A stretch of DNA of 64,000 nucleotides from positions 2,294,001 through 2,358,000 of the forward strand of contig NZ_CP127409.1 in NCBI RefSeq assembly GCF_030291135.1. Reading direction: 5' to 3'. A program made the translations under genes and the position numbers. Positions 21,658 to 32,419 of this stretch are shown in pieces. The notes beneath the pieces are model-generated. The model was not told the DNA's origin. It saw only the letters and a program-made list of their open reading frames with translations, and did not search any database. Within the stretch, counting starts at the first letter, position 1. Every line of letters begins with the position of its first letter. The DNA comes from Rhodanobacter thiooxydans (lineage in GTDB: Bacteria > Pseudomonadota > Gammaproteobacteria > Xanthomonadales > Rhodanobacteraceae).

Positions 21658-22359
21658 TCAGCCCTTGCTGGCCACCTGCGCCATCGCCTCCGGACGCTTG
21701 GCACCGGCGAAACGCTTGGCCCAGTAACCTTCGCTCAGGCTGGAAATCTCCACCGACTTGCCGGCGGACGGCGAATGGATGAAGCGGCCGTTCGAGATGT
21801 AGATGCCCACATGCGAGATGCCCCGCTTGCCGTGGGTGTGGAAAAACACCAGGTCGCCCGGCTGCATGTCCGCGCGCTTGACCTTGAGGCCTGCCAGGAA
21901 CTGCGACGCGGAATTGCTTGGCAACTGCATGCCGACCGCATGGGCGAACACGTAGCGGACGAAACCACTGCAATCGAAACCGGTGGAAGGGTCGCGGCCG
22001 CCACGCACATAGCGTGTGTCGCGCAGCTTCATCGCCATCGCGATCAGCGACTTGCGCAGGTCGGTGATGTTCGCGCTGGCAGCGGCCGTGGCGGCATCCT
22101 GTTCGTCTGCGGCGGCGACGTCGGCCGACGGTTCCGTCGCGGCAACGGCGAGCACCGCCGCGGCGTCGGGAAGCACGGACTGCGCCAGTGCAGCCGCCGG
22201 GTTGAAGACGGGCAGCTGACCCAGCAGTGGCGAATCGAGGTGGGCAACCGGTGAGCTGCCGATGGCGGTGGAAGCAGGGAGGTTCCTGGCTTGAAGCGGA
22301 CCGGAAACCAGCAGCACGGAGATGAGCGCGGCGGCAGCGGTCAGTTGCTTGATGGGCAT
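21658..22359 (-). CDS. C40-family NlpC/P60 peptidoglycan hydrolase
   Basis: 233-aa secreted protein: signal peptide (about 1-24), a 75-residue Ala-rich linker, then an NlpC/P60 domain with FDCSGFV (Cys130), ISHVGIY (His183) and the third polar position His195. Such enzymes cut D-Glu-mDAP stem peptides. The upstream gap (22360-22541) is relatively AT-rich and probably holds its promoter. Confidence 0.9.
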   Translation of the reverse strand: MPIKQLTAAAALISVLLVSGPLQARNLPASTAIGSSPVAHLDSPLLGQLPVFNPAAALAQSVLPDAAAVLAVAATEPSADVAAADEQDAATAAASANITDLRKSLIAMAMKLRDTRYVRGGRDPSTGFDCSGFVRYVFAHAVGMQLPSNSASQFLAGLKVKRADMQPGDLVFFHTHGKRGISHVGIYISNGRFIHSPSAGKSVEISSLSEGYWAKRFAGAKRPEAMAQVASKG

Positions 22360-22541
22360 GCTGGAAAAAATCCCTTGTTGTTCACAGGATTAGCCGCCCA
22401 GCAGAAGCAGACGACGTGACGAAGTAGTGAACTTAACAAGAAGGGGGCGCGTAGTTGTTGGATCGAGGTTAACTGAACCCTATCGTTTCAAAAAACGGAG
22501 ACGGGGCGCACATTTCATCCAACTATTTGATTTTACTTCGC

Positions 22542-23279
22542 TTACACCCCTACCGGGGGCTCCGGCCAGTAATACGCGTCCGGATAGGGCCGGCTGCCGA
22601 AGATCGCCGTGCCGATCCGCACCTCGGTCGCGCCCTCGGCGATGGCGAGCGGGAAATCACCACTCATGCCCATGGAAAGTCTTGTCAGATCATGGCCTTG
22701 TGTCACCGCCTGATGGCGCAGTTCGCGCAGCAGGCGGAAGCAGCCACGTACCTCGGCCGGGTCGGTGGAGTGGATCGCCAGGGTCATCAGGCCACGTACG
22801 CGCATGGTGTCGTAGCCGCGCAGCGTATTCAGGAAAGCGGGTAGCTGTTCAGGCGGGAGACCGTATTTGCTGGGCTCGACGGAAGTCTTCACCTGCACCA
22901 GCACGTCGATCGCCCGGCCTTCGTGCTGCAGCCGCCGATCCAGCGCCTCGGCCAGCTCCAGCCGGTCCAGCGACTGCACCTCGCTGGCCAGCCGCGCCAC
23001 GTCTTTCGCCTTGTTGGTCTGCAGGTGGCCGATCATCACCCAGTCGATGTCGCAGTCGGCCAGCGCCGGCGCCTTGTCGCGGATCTCCTGCACCTTGTTC
23101 TCGCCGAAGCGGCGCATGCCCAGTGCCACCGCGGCCCGGATCAGCTCCGGGCCGAAGGTCTTGCTGACCGGCAGGATGGCCACCTCGGCCGGGTCACGGC
23201 CGGCCTCGCGGCACGCCGCATCGACGCGGCGGCGGACCTGCGCCCAGTTGTCGGCCAGCCAGCCGGTATCCGTGCTCAT
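22542..23279 (-). CDS. yggS: YggS/PLPBP-family pyridoxal-phosphate homeostasis protein
   Basis: 245-aa PLP-binding protein of fold type III. The PLP lysine is in LPVSKTF (Lys40); other family motifs are FGENKVQE, WVMIGHLQTNK and SMGMSGDFPLAIAEGATEVRIGTAIFG. It buffers vitamin B6 and has no known catalytic activity. ATG at 23279 is taken because MSTDTGWLADNW fits family starts. It lies 16 nt after the M20 gene and is likely in its transcript, rather than beside pilT/proC as in many gammaproteobacteria. Confidence 0.93.
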   Translation of the reverse strand: MSTDTGWLADNWAQVRRRVDAACREAGRDPAEVAILPVSKTFGPELIRAAVALGMRRFGENKVQEIRDKAPALADCDIDWVMIGHLQTNKAKDVARLASEVQSLDRLELAEALDRRLQHEGRAIDVLVQVKTSVEPSKYGLPPEQLPAFLNTLRGYDTMRVRGLMTLAIHSTDPAEVRGCFRLLRELRHQAVTQGHDLTRLSMGMSGDFPLAIAEGATEVRIGTAIFGSRPYPDAYYWPEPPVGV

Positions 23280-23295
23280 GGCCCGACGATCGCGC

Positions 23296-24720
<1,425 letters not shown>

Positions 24721-24925
24721 GGCTCACTCCATCAGGCGAACAAGATCGGCATTGTAACAGCGCGCCTCCACTGCACCGACACGCGACCGGAAGCCGCCCA
24801 CAGGCGAAAGCGCCCGGCGCGCACACCAACCCTGCGGCGTCTCCCACTGCGTGGCCCTTCGCCGCGGCGGCATAGTGCGCCGGCGGCACCTGGATGCCGT
24901 CATCCATCGCCCAAGGAGAAAGGCC

Positions 24926-25279
24926 ATGTTCAACAAACTCGCCGCTGTCGCCCTTGCACTCGCCCTGGCCATGCCGGGGCTGCTGCTCGCTGCCACGCCG
25001 GTCAACATCAACCAGGCCGACGCGGCCGCCATCGCCAAGTCGTTGGACGGCATCGGCCCGGCCAGGGCCGAGGCGATCGTGGCTTGGCGCGAAGCCCACG
25101 GCCCGTTCAAGAAGGCCGACGACCTCAAGCACGTCAAGGGCATCGGCAAGGCCACGATCGAGCGCAACCGGGCCGCCATCCTGCTCAGCGACGATGCTGC
25201 CGCCGCTACGGACGCCCCCGTCAGGACGGCGCACAAGAGCAAGAAGGCCGCCGTGGCAGAAGCCGCCGTCGAGGAATAA
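24926..25279 (+). CDS. Secreted helix-hairpin-helix protein (ComEA-like)
   Basis: 117-aa: signal peptide (1-23) and a ComEA-type HhH pair (NINQADAAAIAKSLDGIGPARAEAIVAWRE and LKHVKGIGKATIERN) followed by an Ala/Lys-rich tail. ComEA binds incoming DNA in the periplasm during transformation; it lacks the N-terminal membrane-anchored linker domain of Gram-positive ComEA. AAGGAG sits 8 nt before the ATG. No other competence gene is near. Confidence 0.85.
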   Translation: MFNKLAAVALALALAMPGLLLAATPVNINQADAAAIAKSLDGIGPARAEAIVAWREAHGPFKKADDLKHVKGIGKATIERNRAAILLSDDAAAATDAPVRTAHKSKKAAVAEAAVEE

Positions 25280-25381
25280 CCGGCGGGCGAGCTACCGTCG
25301 GCAGGGAACCCGGCGGCGTGGCCCACGGCGGGCCGCGCCGCTTGCGCTACACTCGCGCGCCCCTTCCTCCCTCATGCCGCC

Positions 25382-25855
25382 ATGATCCTGCCGCGCTACC
25401 ACATCGCCGCCTCCGCCATCCGTGGCGCCGGCAACGGCCTGTTCCTCGACGAAGCCGTGGCGGCGGGGTGCATCATCACCGCGCCGGACGGCATCGAGCA
25501 GACCTTCCGCTACGCCGACATCATGGCTTCATCGGAGCTTCGCGCGCAGTTCCACGCCAGCGCGCGCTGGTTCGAGGACCGCTACACGCTGTCGCCGGAC
25601 TGGCCTGACGAGTGCTACATCAACCACAGTTTCACGCCGAACGGGCTGTGGCACCTGGGTTTCGTGTTTGCCCTGGCCGAGCTGCCCGCCGGCAGCGAGA
25701 TCACCGTGGACTACCGGCACCTGCTGCCGCCCGGCCAGGCCGAGGATTTTGTCGATTCGGTCACAGGTGAGACAATCGCCGGATTGTCCTGGCAGGAGAG
25801 CCTTGCCAGCAGCACCCACGCACTGGCTGAACTGCTGGCTGCCGCCCACCGTTGA
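25382..25855 (+). CDS. SET-domain protein
   Basis: 157-aa single-domain protein. The SET core is seen as GAGNGLF (residues 16-22), CYINHSFTPNG (NHS 81-83, AdoMet site) and LPAGSEITVDY (Tyr111, catalytic). Bacterial SET proteins are protein lysine methyltransferases with mostly unknown targets. The post-SET cysteine motif is absent. Its stop abuts the downstream GNAT start, suggesting one transcript. Confidence 0.83.
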   Translation: MILPRYHIAASAIRGAGNGLFLDEAVAAGCIITAPDGIEQTFRYADIMASSELRAQFHASARWFEDRYTLSPDWPDECYINHSFTPNGLWHLGFVFALAELPAGSEITVDYRHLLPPGQAEDFVDSVTGETIAGLSWQESLASSTHALAELLAAAHR

Positions 25856-25860
25856 CCGTG

Positions 25861-26400
25861 ATGTTCGATATTCCAACCATTGAAACGGCGCGCCTGCGCC
25901 TCACCGCACTCACCGAGCGGCATTTCGACGACTACGCCGCCATGCTGGCCGACCCGGACAGCACGCGCTGGATCGGCGACGGTGAACCGCTGGACCGCAC
26001 CAACGCCTGGCGTTCGCTGGCGATGCTGCTGGGTCACTGGCAGCTGCGCGGCTTCGGCATGTGGGCGCTGGAGCTGAAAGGCAGCGGTGAGTTCATCGGC
26101 CGCGCCGGCCTGATGTACCCCGACGGCTGGCCGGACCTGGAGATGGGCTGGATGCTCAAACCCGAGCACCGCCACCACGGCTACGCCACCGAGGCGGGCA
26201 CTGCCGTGCTCGAATTCGCCTGGAACCAGCTGCATGCCCAGCGCGTGATCAGCCTGGTGCGGATTGGCAACGAGGCCTCCGACCGGGTCGCCGCGCGGCT
26301 CGGCGGCGAGCACATCGAGGATATGGATTTCTACGGCAGCCACAGCCACGTGTTCGCCTACTACCCGCCGCATCGCGAGCACCGCCGCGCCTACGGCTAG
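25861..26400 (+). CDS. GNAT N-acetyltransferase (RimJ/RimL-like)
   Basis: 179-aa acetyltransferase. It begins FDIPTIETARLRLTAL, as in RimJ/RimL-type GNATs, with the acetyl-CoA loop at HRHHGYATEAG. An upstream TTG at 25852, overlapping the SET stop, is an alternative start. The pairing with a SET methyltransferase is suggestive of protein modification but not evidence for it. Confidence 0.85.
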   Translation: MFDIPTIETARLRLTALTERHFDDYAAMLADPDSTRWIGDGEPLDRTNAWRSLAMLLGHWQLRGFGMWALELKGSGEFIGRAGLMYPDGWPDLEMGWMLKPEHRHHGYATEAGTAVLEFAWNQLHAQRVISLVRIGNEASDRVAARLGGEHIEDMDFYGSHSHVFAYYPPHREHRRAYG

Positions 26401-26441
26401 GCATGCCTGACCAGGCTCGGCACGTCCCGACCCCGGCGAAT

Positions 26442-26468
26442 GGCAGAAGGCGCAACGCGCCCTCTGCC
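26442..26468. terminator. Hairpin between convergent genes
   Basis: GGCAGA-aGGCGC-aac-GCGCCc-TCTGCC, located 42 nt after the GNAT stop and just before the stop of the opposite gene. No T-run, so it is a possible bidirectional terminator only. Confidence 0.4.
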
Positions 26469-26476
26469 ACAACCCG

Positions 26477-27394
26477 TCAGATGGCCAGCGGCAAGCCGCT
26501 GCCGGCCCGCGATGACGACAGCGAACGCGCCACCTCGGCCAGCGCGAACAACCGCGCCACGCGAACCCAGCCGATCACCAGCACCACCAGCTGCGCCAGC
26601 AGCACCGCCAGCACCAGGCCGGTAAACCCGATGGCAGGGGTGTGCACGCGCCCGATCCCCAGCGCCAGTGCAATCGTGTAGCCGACCACGCTGATCAGCA
26701 CGTAGCTGATCAAGGTGCTGAACGGGCGGCGCAGCAACTGCATGAAGCCGCGACCGAAGGCGCGCGTGGCCGAACGCAGTCCCGTATCGGCAATGAACGC
26801 GGCCCGACCCGACTCGACAATCGCCTGCGCCAGCACGAACAGCACGCCCGCGACGAACAGGGCCAGGTGCGAGGCACGGTCGGCTTCCGATTCCAGTACC
26901 GCCTTGTCACTGACGCCATCGGCCATGTGCAGCGCGACGCCGATCAGGGCGCCCATTGCCGCGTACGGCAGGATCGACCACAGCATCAGGCGGAACATGC
27001 GGCCGTACTCGACGATGCCGCACTGAAGCAGGTGGCTGAAGCCCAGCGCACGGCCGGCACGGCCGGCCCCCACCACCATGCCGTTGAGAAACGGCAACAG
27101 CAGCAGCGTCAGCAACATGCCCAGCAGGGCAAGGCCATTGAACCAGCTGGAAAGCTGCAACGTCGACATGACGTCGCCGACCATCGTTGCGCTGAAGCGC
27201 GTGGCCCACGCCTGCGCGTGGATGGAGTGGTCAAGCGCGCCACTCAGTGCGCGCCAGATCGGCAGGCTGACCACGGCGGTCGGCAACAGCAGCAGCAGCA
27301 CCCAGAGCAACAGCAGGCGCCATTGCATGGCGGCGAAAGGCGCACGCATCACGGCAGCGGAATCCACGCGGCGGGACATACGTCCAGTCTTCAT
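26477..27394 (-). CDS. Six-TM membrane protein coupled to M1 peptidase
   Basis: 305-aa membrane protein of unknown family, with about six transmembrane helices (e.g. LLLLWVLLLLLPTAVVSLPIW and ISVVGYTIALALG). Its ATG shares a base with the stop of the M1 peptidase gene (TGATG), so translation is coupled. The large extracytoplasmic segment between TM1 and TM2 could contact the peptidase. I do not recognise the protein. Confidence 0.75.
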   Translation of the reverse strand: MKTGRMSRRVDSAAVMRAPFAAMQWRLLLLWVLLLLLPTAVVSLPIWRALSGALDHSIHAQAWATRFSATMVGDVMSTLQLSSWFNGLALLGMLLTLLLLPFLNGMVVGAGRAGRALGFSHLLQCGIVEYGRMFRLMLWSILPYAAMGALIGVALHMADGVSDKAVLESEADRASHLALFVAGVLFVLAQAIVESGRAAFIADTGLRSATRAFGRGFMQLLRRPFSTLISYVLISVVGYTIALALGIGRVHTPAIGFTGLVLAVLLAQLVVLVIGWVRVARLFALAEVARSLSSSRAGSGLPLAI

Positions 27395-29649
27395 CACAGT
27401 GACCCCACCAGGGCATAGAACGTCTGAAAGAAGGAAGCCAGATCTGCGCTCCACCGACGCGAGGCGCTGCCATCGGCCTTGATGGTCCGGCTGTCGTTGA
27501 TGCTGTTTGCATCCAGGTAGATCTTCTGACCGGGATCGACCGTGGCCGACACCGCCTTCACCGGCCTGGTGAAGGTGAAACGCTTCCAGCGACTGGCGTC
27601 ATCCCAGTGCACCGTCTCGCTGCTGTCGTCGGCAAACTTGATCAGCACGGTGCGCGGCACCGCGGCACCGGTGCGGCGCACCGTGATCGTCGACTGCCAC
27701 GGATACGGGCCACCGTATTTGGCATCCTTGTGCGCCTTCTTCCAGGCGGCGCGCGCGTCGTCGATCTGCTTGTCGATGTCCTTGTCGGTCAGCGTGATGC
27801 GCTTGCCGTCGCGCACCTCGGTACCCGTGCGCGGCACCTGCTCCTCATTGTCGATCGAAACCACGCTGGCATCGATCTTGTCGGTGCCATAGACCTGCGA
27901 GGCGAAGATCGCATGCACCAGCTCCGGCTTGCCGGAGCCCTCGGCCAGTGCGTCGCGCAGGTCGGCGGCGTCGGGGTGGCGGAACTTCCAGCGTTCGTAG
28001 TACAGCTTCATCGCCTTGCTCATCGCCTCGTGCCCAAGCAGGTTTTCCAGCGTGCGCATGGTCGCGGCCGTGCGCGCGTAGACCGAGCCGTAGCTGCTGC
28101 TGGACATGCGATCCCACGAATTGGCATCGAGCGAGTCGGCCGGCGTGCCGATGCCCAGCACGCCACTGAGCCGTTCCGCCTCGAACGGGTTCACGCTCGG
28201 CGTGATGCCCAGCCGCTTCAAGAGCGGCGTGGTGGCAAAGATGTCCTGCTTGCGATCGACCAGCATGCGATCGTCCCAGTACTCGTTCATGCCCTCGTCG
28301 AGCATCGGCTCCTCGAATTCGTTCGAGCCGAGGATGCCCATGAAATAACCATGGCCGAACTCGTGGATGGTGACGAAATCGATCATGTACTGGCTGATCG
28401 TGTCCGGCGTGACCTTGTTCATGCCATCGGCCGTGAAGAAGGTCGGGTACTCCATGCCGCCCGCTTCACTGGCGTTGTAGGGCGGCACCACGGCGGTGAC
28501 CGTGCGGTAGGGATACGGCCCCAGCGTGTCGGAGAAATAGGTCAGCGAATCGGTGGTGGCCTTGAGCACCGGCTGCGCGCTGGCCTCGTACTCGGGCGGG
28601 TAGATCACCTGCACGACGACGGTGGGGCTGCCCGGCCCGGTCCAGCTGGTGCGCTGCACCTTGTAGCCCGGCGCCGCGATCCAGGCGAAATCCTCCACAT
28701 CGGTCTGCACGAAACGGTGGGTGACCTTGTCGCCGTCCTGCACCGGCGCGCCCTGCTCTTCGCCCACCGCGCCCACGGTGTAGCCCTTGGGCACCGTCAG
28801 CTTGACGTCGTAATTGCCGTAATCGGCATAGAACTCGCTGTGGAAGTGGAACTCGTGCGCGTTCCAGCGCGGCGCCGTGGCACCACGCTCGCCGGGCAGT
28901 TCCAGCACGGCAATCTTCGGGAACCACTGCGCGACCAGATGGAAATCGCCGAACCAGCCGGTGCGCTCGACCACGCGCGGCAACTGGTCGTGGAAGTCGA
29001 TATCCAGGCTCAGCGTGCCTTGCGCCGGCACCGCCTGCGGCAGGTCCAGCTCGACCACGGTCTTGTCGGTCTTCGGGCCGCCATCGGGCTGCACGAAGCG
29101 CCAGCGCACGTCCTGGCCGCCCTGCTGCACCTTGTTCAACTCGATGTAGCCCCACTCGCCCTTCTTCAGGCTGGCGTTGCCGCGCGAATGACCGCTGCCG
29201 GAGAACAGGCGCCGCTCGGTGAAGAACGTGCTGCCCGGGCCTTCGAACGCATTGAGGTAAAGATGCAGGTAGATTTTCCTGACCGGCTGGTTGCTGCGGT
29301 TGCGCCAGGTCATGGTCTGCCTGCCGTCGACCGTGTGCGTGGCCGGGTCCAGCGTGGCCTGGATGGTGTAGCTCACCACCTGGTCGGACAGCGTGGCCGG
29401 ATGATCGCCGCGCGGGCCACCCCACGCATCCGGTGCACTGGGCACCTGGAAATTCGCCGCATTCGCCGCGGCCAGCGGAATGTCGGCAACCACCGGACTG
29501 GCGCTGGCCGGAGCCATGGCCTGGACGGCCGGCACGTTGGTCGTCGTACTTGCCGACGTCGGCGTCTGCGCCGATGTCATTCCCGGCAATACCGCAACCG
29601 ACAAGGTCACGGCACACAGGTACCTCCACTTGCGTGCAATCAGCCGCAT
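27394..29649 (-). CDS. Secreted M1-family zinc aminopeptidase
   Basis: 751-aa protein with a signal peptide (1-27, ending TSAQ) and a Thr/Ser/Ala/Pro linker. The gluzincin motif HEFGH starts near residue 428; the downstream Glu (in LDEGMNEYW) is about 19 residues later. It lacks the GAMEN box in its usual form (AGGMEYPTFF instead), typical of M1 subgroups in Xanthomonadales. The start at 29649 gives a good signal peptide; a longer reading frame upstream is not supported. Coupled to the next membrane protein gene. Confidence 0.9.
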   Translation of the reverse strand: MRLIARKWRYLCAVTLSVAVLPGMTSAQTPTSASTTTNVPAVQAMAPASASPVVADIPLAAANAANFQVPSAPDAWGGPRGDHPATLSDQVVSYTIQATLDPATHTVDGRQTMTWRNRSNQPVRKIYLHLYLNAFEGPGSTFFTERRLFSGSGHSRGNASLKKGEWGYIELNKVQQGGQDVRWRFVQPDGGPKTDKTVVELDLPQAVPAQGTLSLDIDFHDQLPRVVERTGWFGDFHLVAQWFPKIAVLELPGERGATAPRWNAHEFHFHSEFYADYGNYDVKLTVPKGYTVGAVGEEQGAPVQDGDKVTHRFVQTDVEDFAWIAAPGYKVQRTSWTGPGSPTVVVQVIYPPEYEASAQPVLKATTDSLTYFSDTLGPYPYRTVTAVVPPYNASEAGGMEYPTFFTADGMNKVTPDTISQYMIDFVTIHEFGHGYFMGILGSNEFEEPMLDEGMNEYWDDRMLVDRKQDIFATTPLLKRLGITPSVNPFEAERLSGVLGIGTPADSLDANSWDRMSSSSYGSVYARTAATMRTLENLLGHEAMSKAMKLYYERWKFRHPDAADLRDALAEGSGKPELVHAIFASQVYGTDKIDASVVSIDNEEQVPRTGTEVRDGKRITLTDKDIDKQIDDARAAWKKAHKDAKYGGPYPWQSTITVRRTGAAVPRTVLIKFADDSSETVHWDDASRWKRFTFTRPVKAVSATVDPGQKIYLDANSINDSRTIKADGSASRRWSADLASFFQTFYALVGSL

Positions 29650-29765
29650 GTTTGTCACTCCCCTGGACAAGCCCCACAGGGTGCGCCCACGCGACCCGCA
29701 AGGCATAGGCCATTGGTCATGCATGCGGTGATGACGTTGCACGGACAAACCGGCCGACCGCGTAC

Positions 29766-31535
29766 TCAGTAGACGTCGCGCCGGTAACGCCCCTGTTCGC
29801 GCAACTGCTCGACCCGCGCCGCGCCCAATACCTCGTGCAACACCGCATCGATGCCCGGCGCCAGCCCGTCGAGGCTGCCGCAAACGTAGATGGCGGCGCC
29901 AGCCTCGATCCACGCCAGCAGTTCGCCGGCCGCCTCACGCAAGCGCTGCTGCACGTGGATACGCTCAGCCTGGTCACGCGACCAGGCGAAGTCGGCGCGT
30001 TCGATCCAGCCGCCTGCCAGCCAGCGTTCGATCTCGTCGCGGTAGAGAAAATCGTGCGCCACCTGCCGCTCGCCGAACAGCAGCCAGTTGCGCCGGTGGC
30101 CGGCGGCGATGCGCGCCTTCAGCAGCGCACGCAGCGCCGCCAGCCCGGTACCGTTGCCGATCAGGAGCAGCGGCCGTGCATCCTTCGGCACATGGAAATT
30201 GACGTTGCTGCGCACGCGCAGGGCGATCTCCGCGCCGACCGGCGCATGCTCAACAAGCCAGCCCGAACCGAGGCCGAGGTAGCCGCCGCGGCCGCGCATC
30301 TGGCGCACCAGCAGGTGGAGCGCGCCGTCGTCCGGCAACGAGGCGATCGAATACGCGCGGTGCGGCAGCAACGGCAGCCGCGCCGCCAATGCCGCTTCGT
30401 CCAGTCCATCGACCTCGCCGGCCTCGGGCAGACGGCAGCGTGCCAGCAGTTCGGCCAGCGGCAGCCGCGCCCTCCCGTGCGCCACCGGCACGCGGCCGTC
30501 CAGTCCGTTTGCCGCCAGCCACGTCGCCACCTTGTCCGGCGCATGGCGGGGGCCGATCTCGACCAGGTCGCCGGCCTGCCAGTTCGCGCCGCCCTGCAGC
30601 GGCCGCAGCTCGAGATGGAAACACGGTTCACCCACGCTGCCGGGGTTGAGCAGCCGGCGCTCGACCAGTTGCCAGCGCTGGTACTTCGGTGCCTGCCAGT
30701 CCGGCAGGTCGCTGACGCCGCTGAGCATCGCCAGGTGATGCTGCCAATGGCGCAGGCTGGCTTCATCCTCGCTGTCCACTTCCACCGGATCGAACAGTGG
30801 TTGCGCGCCGCTGGCCTGCAGCCAGCACTGCAACTGGCGGCCGAAGCCGCAGAAGTCCTCGTAGTCGCTGTCGCCCAGCGCCAGCAGCCCGTAGCGCAGG
30901 CCGTGCAGCGCCGCCGCTTGCTGCATCGCCAGGCGGCTGAACGCCCTCGCCATGTCCGGCGGCTCGCCATCGCCGGTGGTGCTGGCCACGAACAGCACAC
31001 GACCAGCGCGCTGCAGTCCGGCGACATCGAGCGTGTCGATACCGTCCAGTTGCGCCGGCAAGCCGGCCGCCTGCAGGCTCTGCAGGGTCTGCCGCGCCAG
31101 CTGTTCGGCGAAGCCGGTCTGGCTGGCATAGATCACCCGCACGCCGGCCTCGGCCCGCACGCTGTGGTCCCGTGCCCCGGCCACCACTGCGACCGGCTCG
31201 TGGCCGGCAGCCATGTCCGTCACCGGCAGCGGCTTGCCTGATCCAGGCAACTGGCGGCGATGGCGCAGCCAGCCGGACAGATCCAGCCACGCGCCCAGCA
31301 GCAGCGCCGCCGAGAGCAGCACGAACCCGCCCGGCAGCATGGCATGGTGATCGGCCAACTGCGGCGCGGCCCCGATCCGCCGCGCGTGGTCGAGGGCGAT
31401 CCCGACCAGCGCAAACAGCAGCAGGCCAATCAGGCACAGCGCCGAGCTGATCCGGTACCACGGATGCAACTGGCGCATTCGGGAGGTGTGGTGCCGTTGA
31501 CGAGGCGGTTCCGCAGGTGCTGGTAGCTGACCCAT
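29766..31535 (-). CDS. Membrane-anchored flavodoxin/FAD reductase (CysJ-like)
   Basis: About 589 aa: two N-terminal transmembrane helices (31-48, 67-86), a flavodoxin domain (about 132-270, IYASQTGFAEQLA), an FAD domain (RAYSIAS) and a C-terminal NAD(P) domain (GNGTGLAALRALL; end GRYRRDVY like CysJ). This layout is used as a NADPH-dependent reductase for siderophore iron in several proteobacteria. The start is uncertain: GTG at 31559, ATG at 31535 or ATG at 31478. A Fur-like palindrome 116 nt upstream supports iron regulation. Confidence 0.85.
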   Translation of the reverse strand: MGQLPAPAEPPRQRHHTSRMRQLHPWYRISSALCLIGLLLFALVGIALDHARRIGAAPQLADHHAMLPGGFVLLSAALLLGAWLDLSGWLRHRRQLPGSGKPLPVTDMAAGHEPVAVVAGARDHSVRAEAGVRVIYASQTGFAEQLARQTLQSLQAAGLPAQLDGIDTLDVAGLQRAGRVLFVASTTGDGEPPDMARAFSRLAMQQAAALHGLRYGLLALGDSDYEDFCGFGRQLQCWLQASGAQPLFDPVEVDSEDEASLRHWQHHLAMLSGVSDLPDWQAPKYQRWQLVERRLLNPGSVGEPCFHLELRPLQGGANWQAGDLVEIGPRHAPDKVATWLAANGLDGRVPVAHGRARLPLAELLARCRLPEAGEVDGLDEAALAARLPLLPHRAYSIASLPDDGALHLLVRQMRGRGGYLGLGSGWLVEHAPVGAEIALRVRSNVNFHVPKDARPLLLIGNGTGLAALRALLKARIAAGHRRNWLLFGERQVAHDFLYRDEIERWLAGGWIERADFAWSRDQAERIHVQQRLREAAGELLAWIEAGAAIYVCGSLDGLAPGIDAVLHEVLGAARVEQLREQGRYRRDVY

Positions 31536-31643
31536 AGTTGTCCGTGATTCATGCGCCACGCCACGCCGCGGGAACTGCGGCAGGGATGAACGGTCTGGAG
31601 GGGCGCGGCGTACTGAAGATGCGCCTGCCCGACTGCCTTATTA

Positions 31644-31679
31644 GACAGTAAACAAGAATCAATCTCAACAATAACTGTC
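31644..31679. promoter_or_regulatory. Fur-like box between reductase and two-component operon
   Basis: ACAAGAATCAATCTCAACA (31652-31670; reverse TGAGATTGATTCTTG) matches the bacterial Fur palindrome TGAGAATNATTCTCA at most positions. It is framed symmetrically by GACAGT (31644-31649) and ACTGTC (31674-31679). It lies 116 nt from the reductase start and 60 nt from the response regulator start, so it could govern either direction. Confidence 0.6.
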
Positions 31680-31729
31680 GCCGGACCCCGCGGCCACTAC
31701 ACTATTCCGTCATTCTCCAGGAGCAGGCG

Positions 31730-32419
31730 ATGCGCATTCTGTTGGCCGAGGACGATCCATCCATCGCCGAAGGCCTCTGTGCGTCGCTGCGCCATGGTGG
31801 CCACGCGGTGGATCATGTCGCCAGGGGCAACCTGGCCGACACGGCGCTGCGCGACCACAGTTATGACCTGCTGGTGCTGGATCTGGGCCTGCCCGCGCTG
31901 GACGGCAGCGAGGTACTGCGCCGCCTGCGCAGTCGCGGCACCGGCATGCCGGTGCTGGTGGTGACCGCCCGCGAAGGCCTGGCCGAACGTATCCGCGTGC
32001 TCGACCTGGGCGCCGACGATTACCTGGTGAAACCCTTCGCGCTGGCCGAGTTCGAGGCACGCGTGCGGGCGCTGCTGCGCCGGGCCAGCAGCCAGGGCAA
32101 GCCGGAGCTGCAGCTGGGCCGGTTGCGCCTGGACCTGCCCGGCCATCGTGCATGGATCGACCAGGCACCGCTGGAACTGACCGCGCGCGAGTTCGGCCTG
32201 CTCGAAGCGCTGGCCCTGCGCGCGGACCGCGTCACCAGTCGCGCCCAGCTGACCGCGGCGCTGTGCGACTGGGACCAGGAGCTGACCGACAACGGCCTGG
32301 ACATCGCGATCCATCGCCTGCGCCGCAAGCTGCACGGCAGCAGCACCGGCGTGCGCACGATCCGTGGGCTGGGCTACCTGCTGGAAGAAATGGACGAAAC
32401 CGGGAACGACCAGGCATGA
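31730..32419 (+). CDS. OmpR/PhoB-family response regulator
   Basis: 229 aa. Receiver domain with acidic pocket (Asp8, Asp9), phosphoacceptor Asp51 and Lys101, then a winged-helix effector (RTIRGLGYLLEE). Close to QseB/PmrA/TctD-type regulators. Its stop overlaps the kinase start (ATGA). It is first in an operon that continues into an efflux system, so it likely controls that system. Confidence 0.93.
   Translation: MRILLAEDDPSIAEGLCASLRHGGHAVDHVARGNLADTALRDHSYDLLVLDLGLPALDGSEVLRRLRSRGTGMPVLVVTAREGLAERIRVLDLGADDYLVKPFALAEFEARVRALLRRASSQGKPELQLGRLRLDLPGHRAWIDQAPLELTAREFGLLEALALRADRVTSRAQLTAALCDWDQELTDNGLDIAIHRLRRKLHGSSTGVRTIRGLGYLLEEMDETGNDQA

Noticed and set aside
27607-29772. 721-codon open frame antisense to the M1 peptidase gene
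   Set aside because: His/Arg-rich antisense shadow; the M1 frame has the zinc motif and signal peptide.
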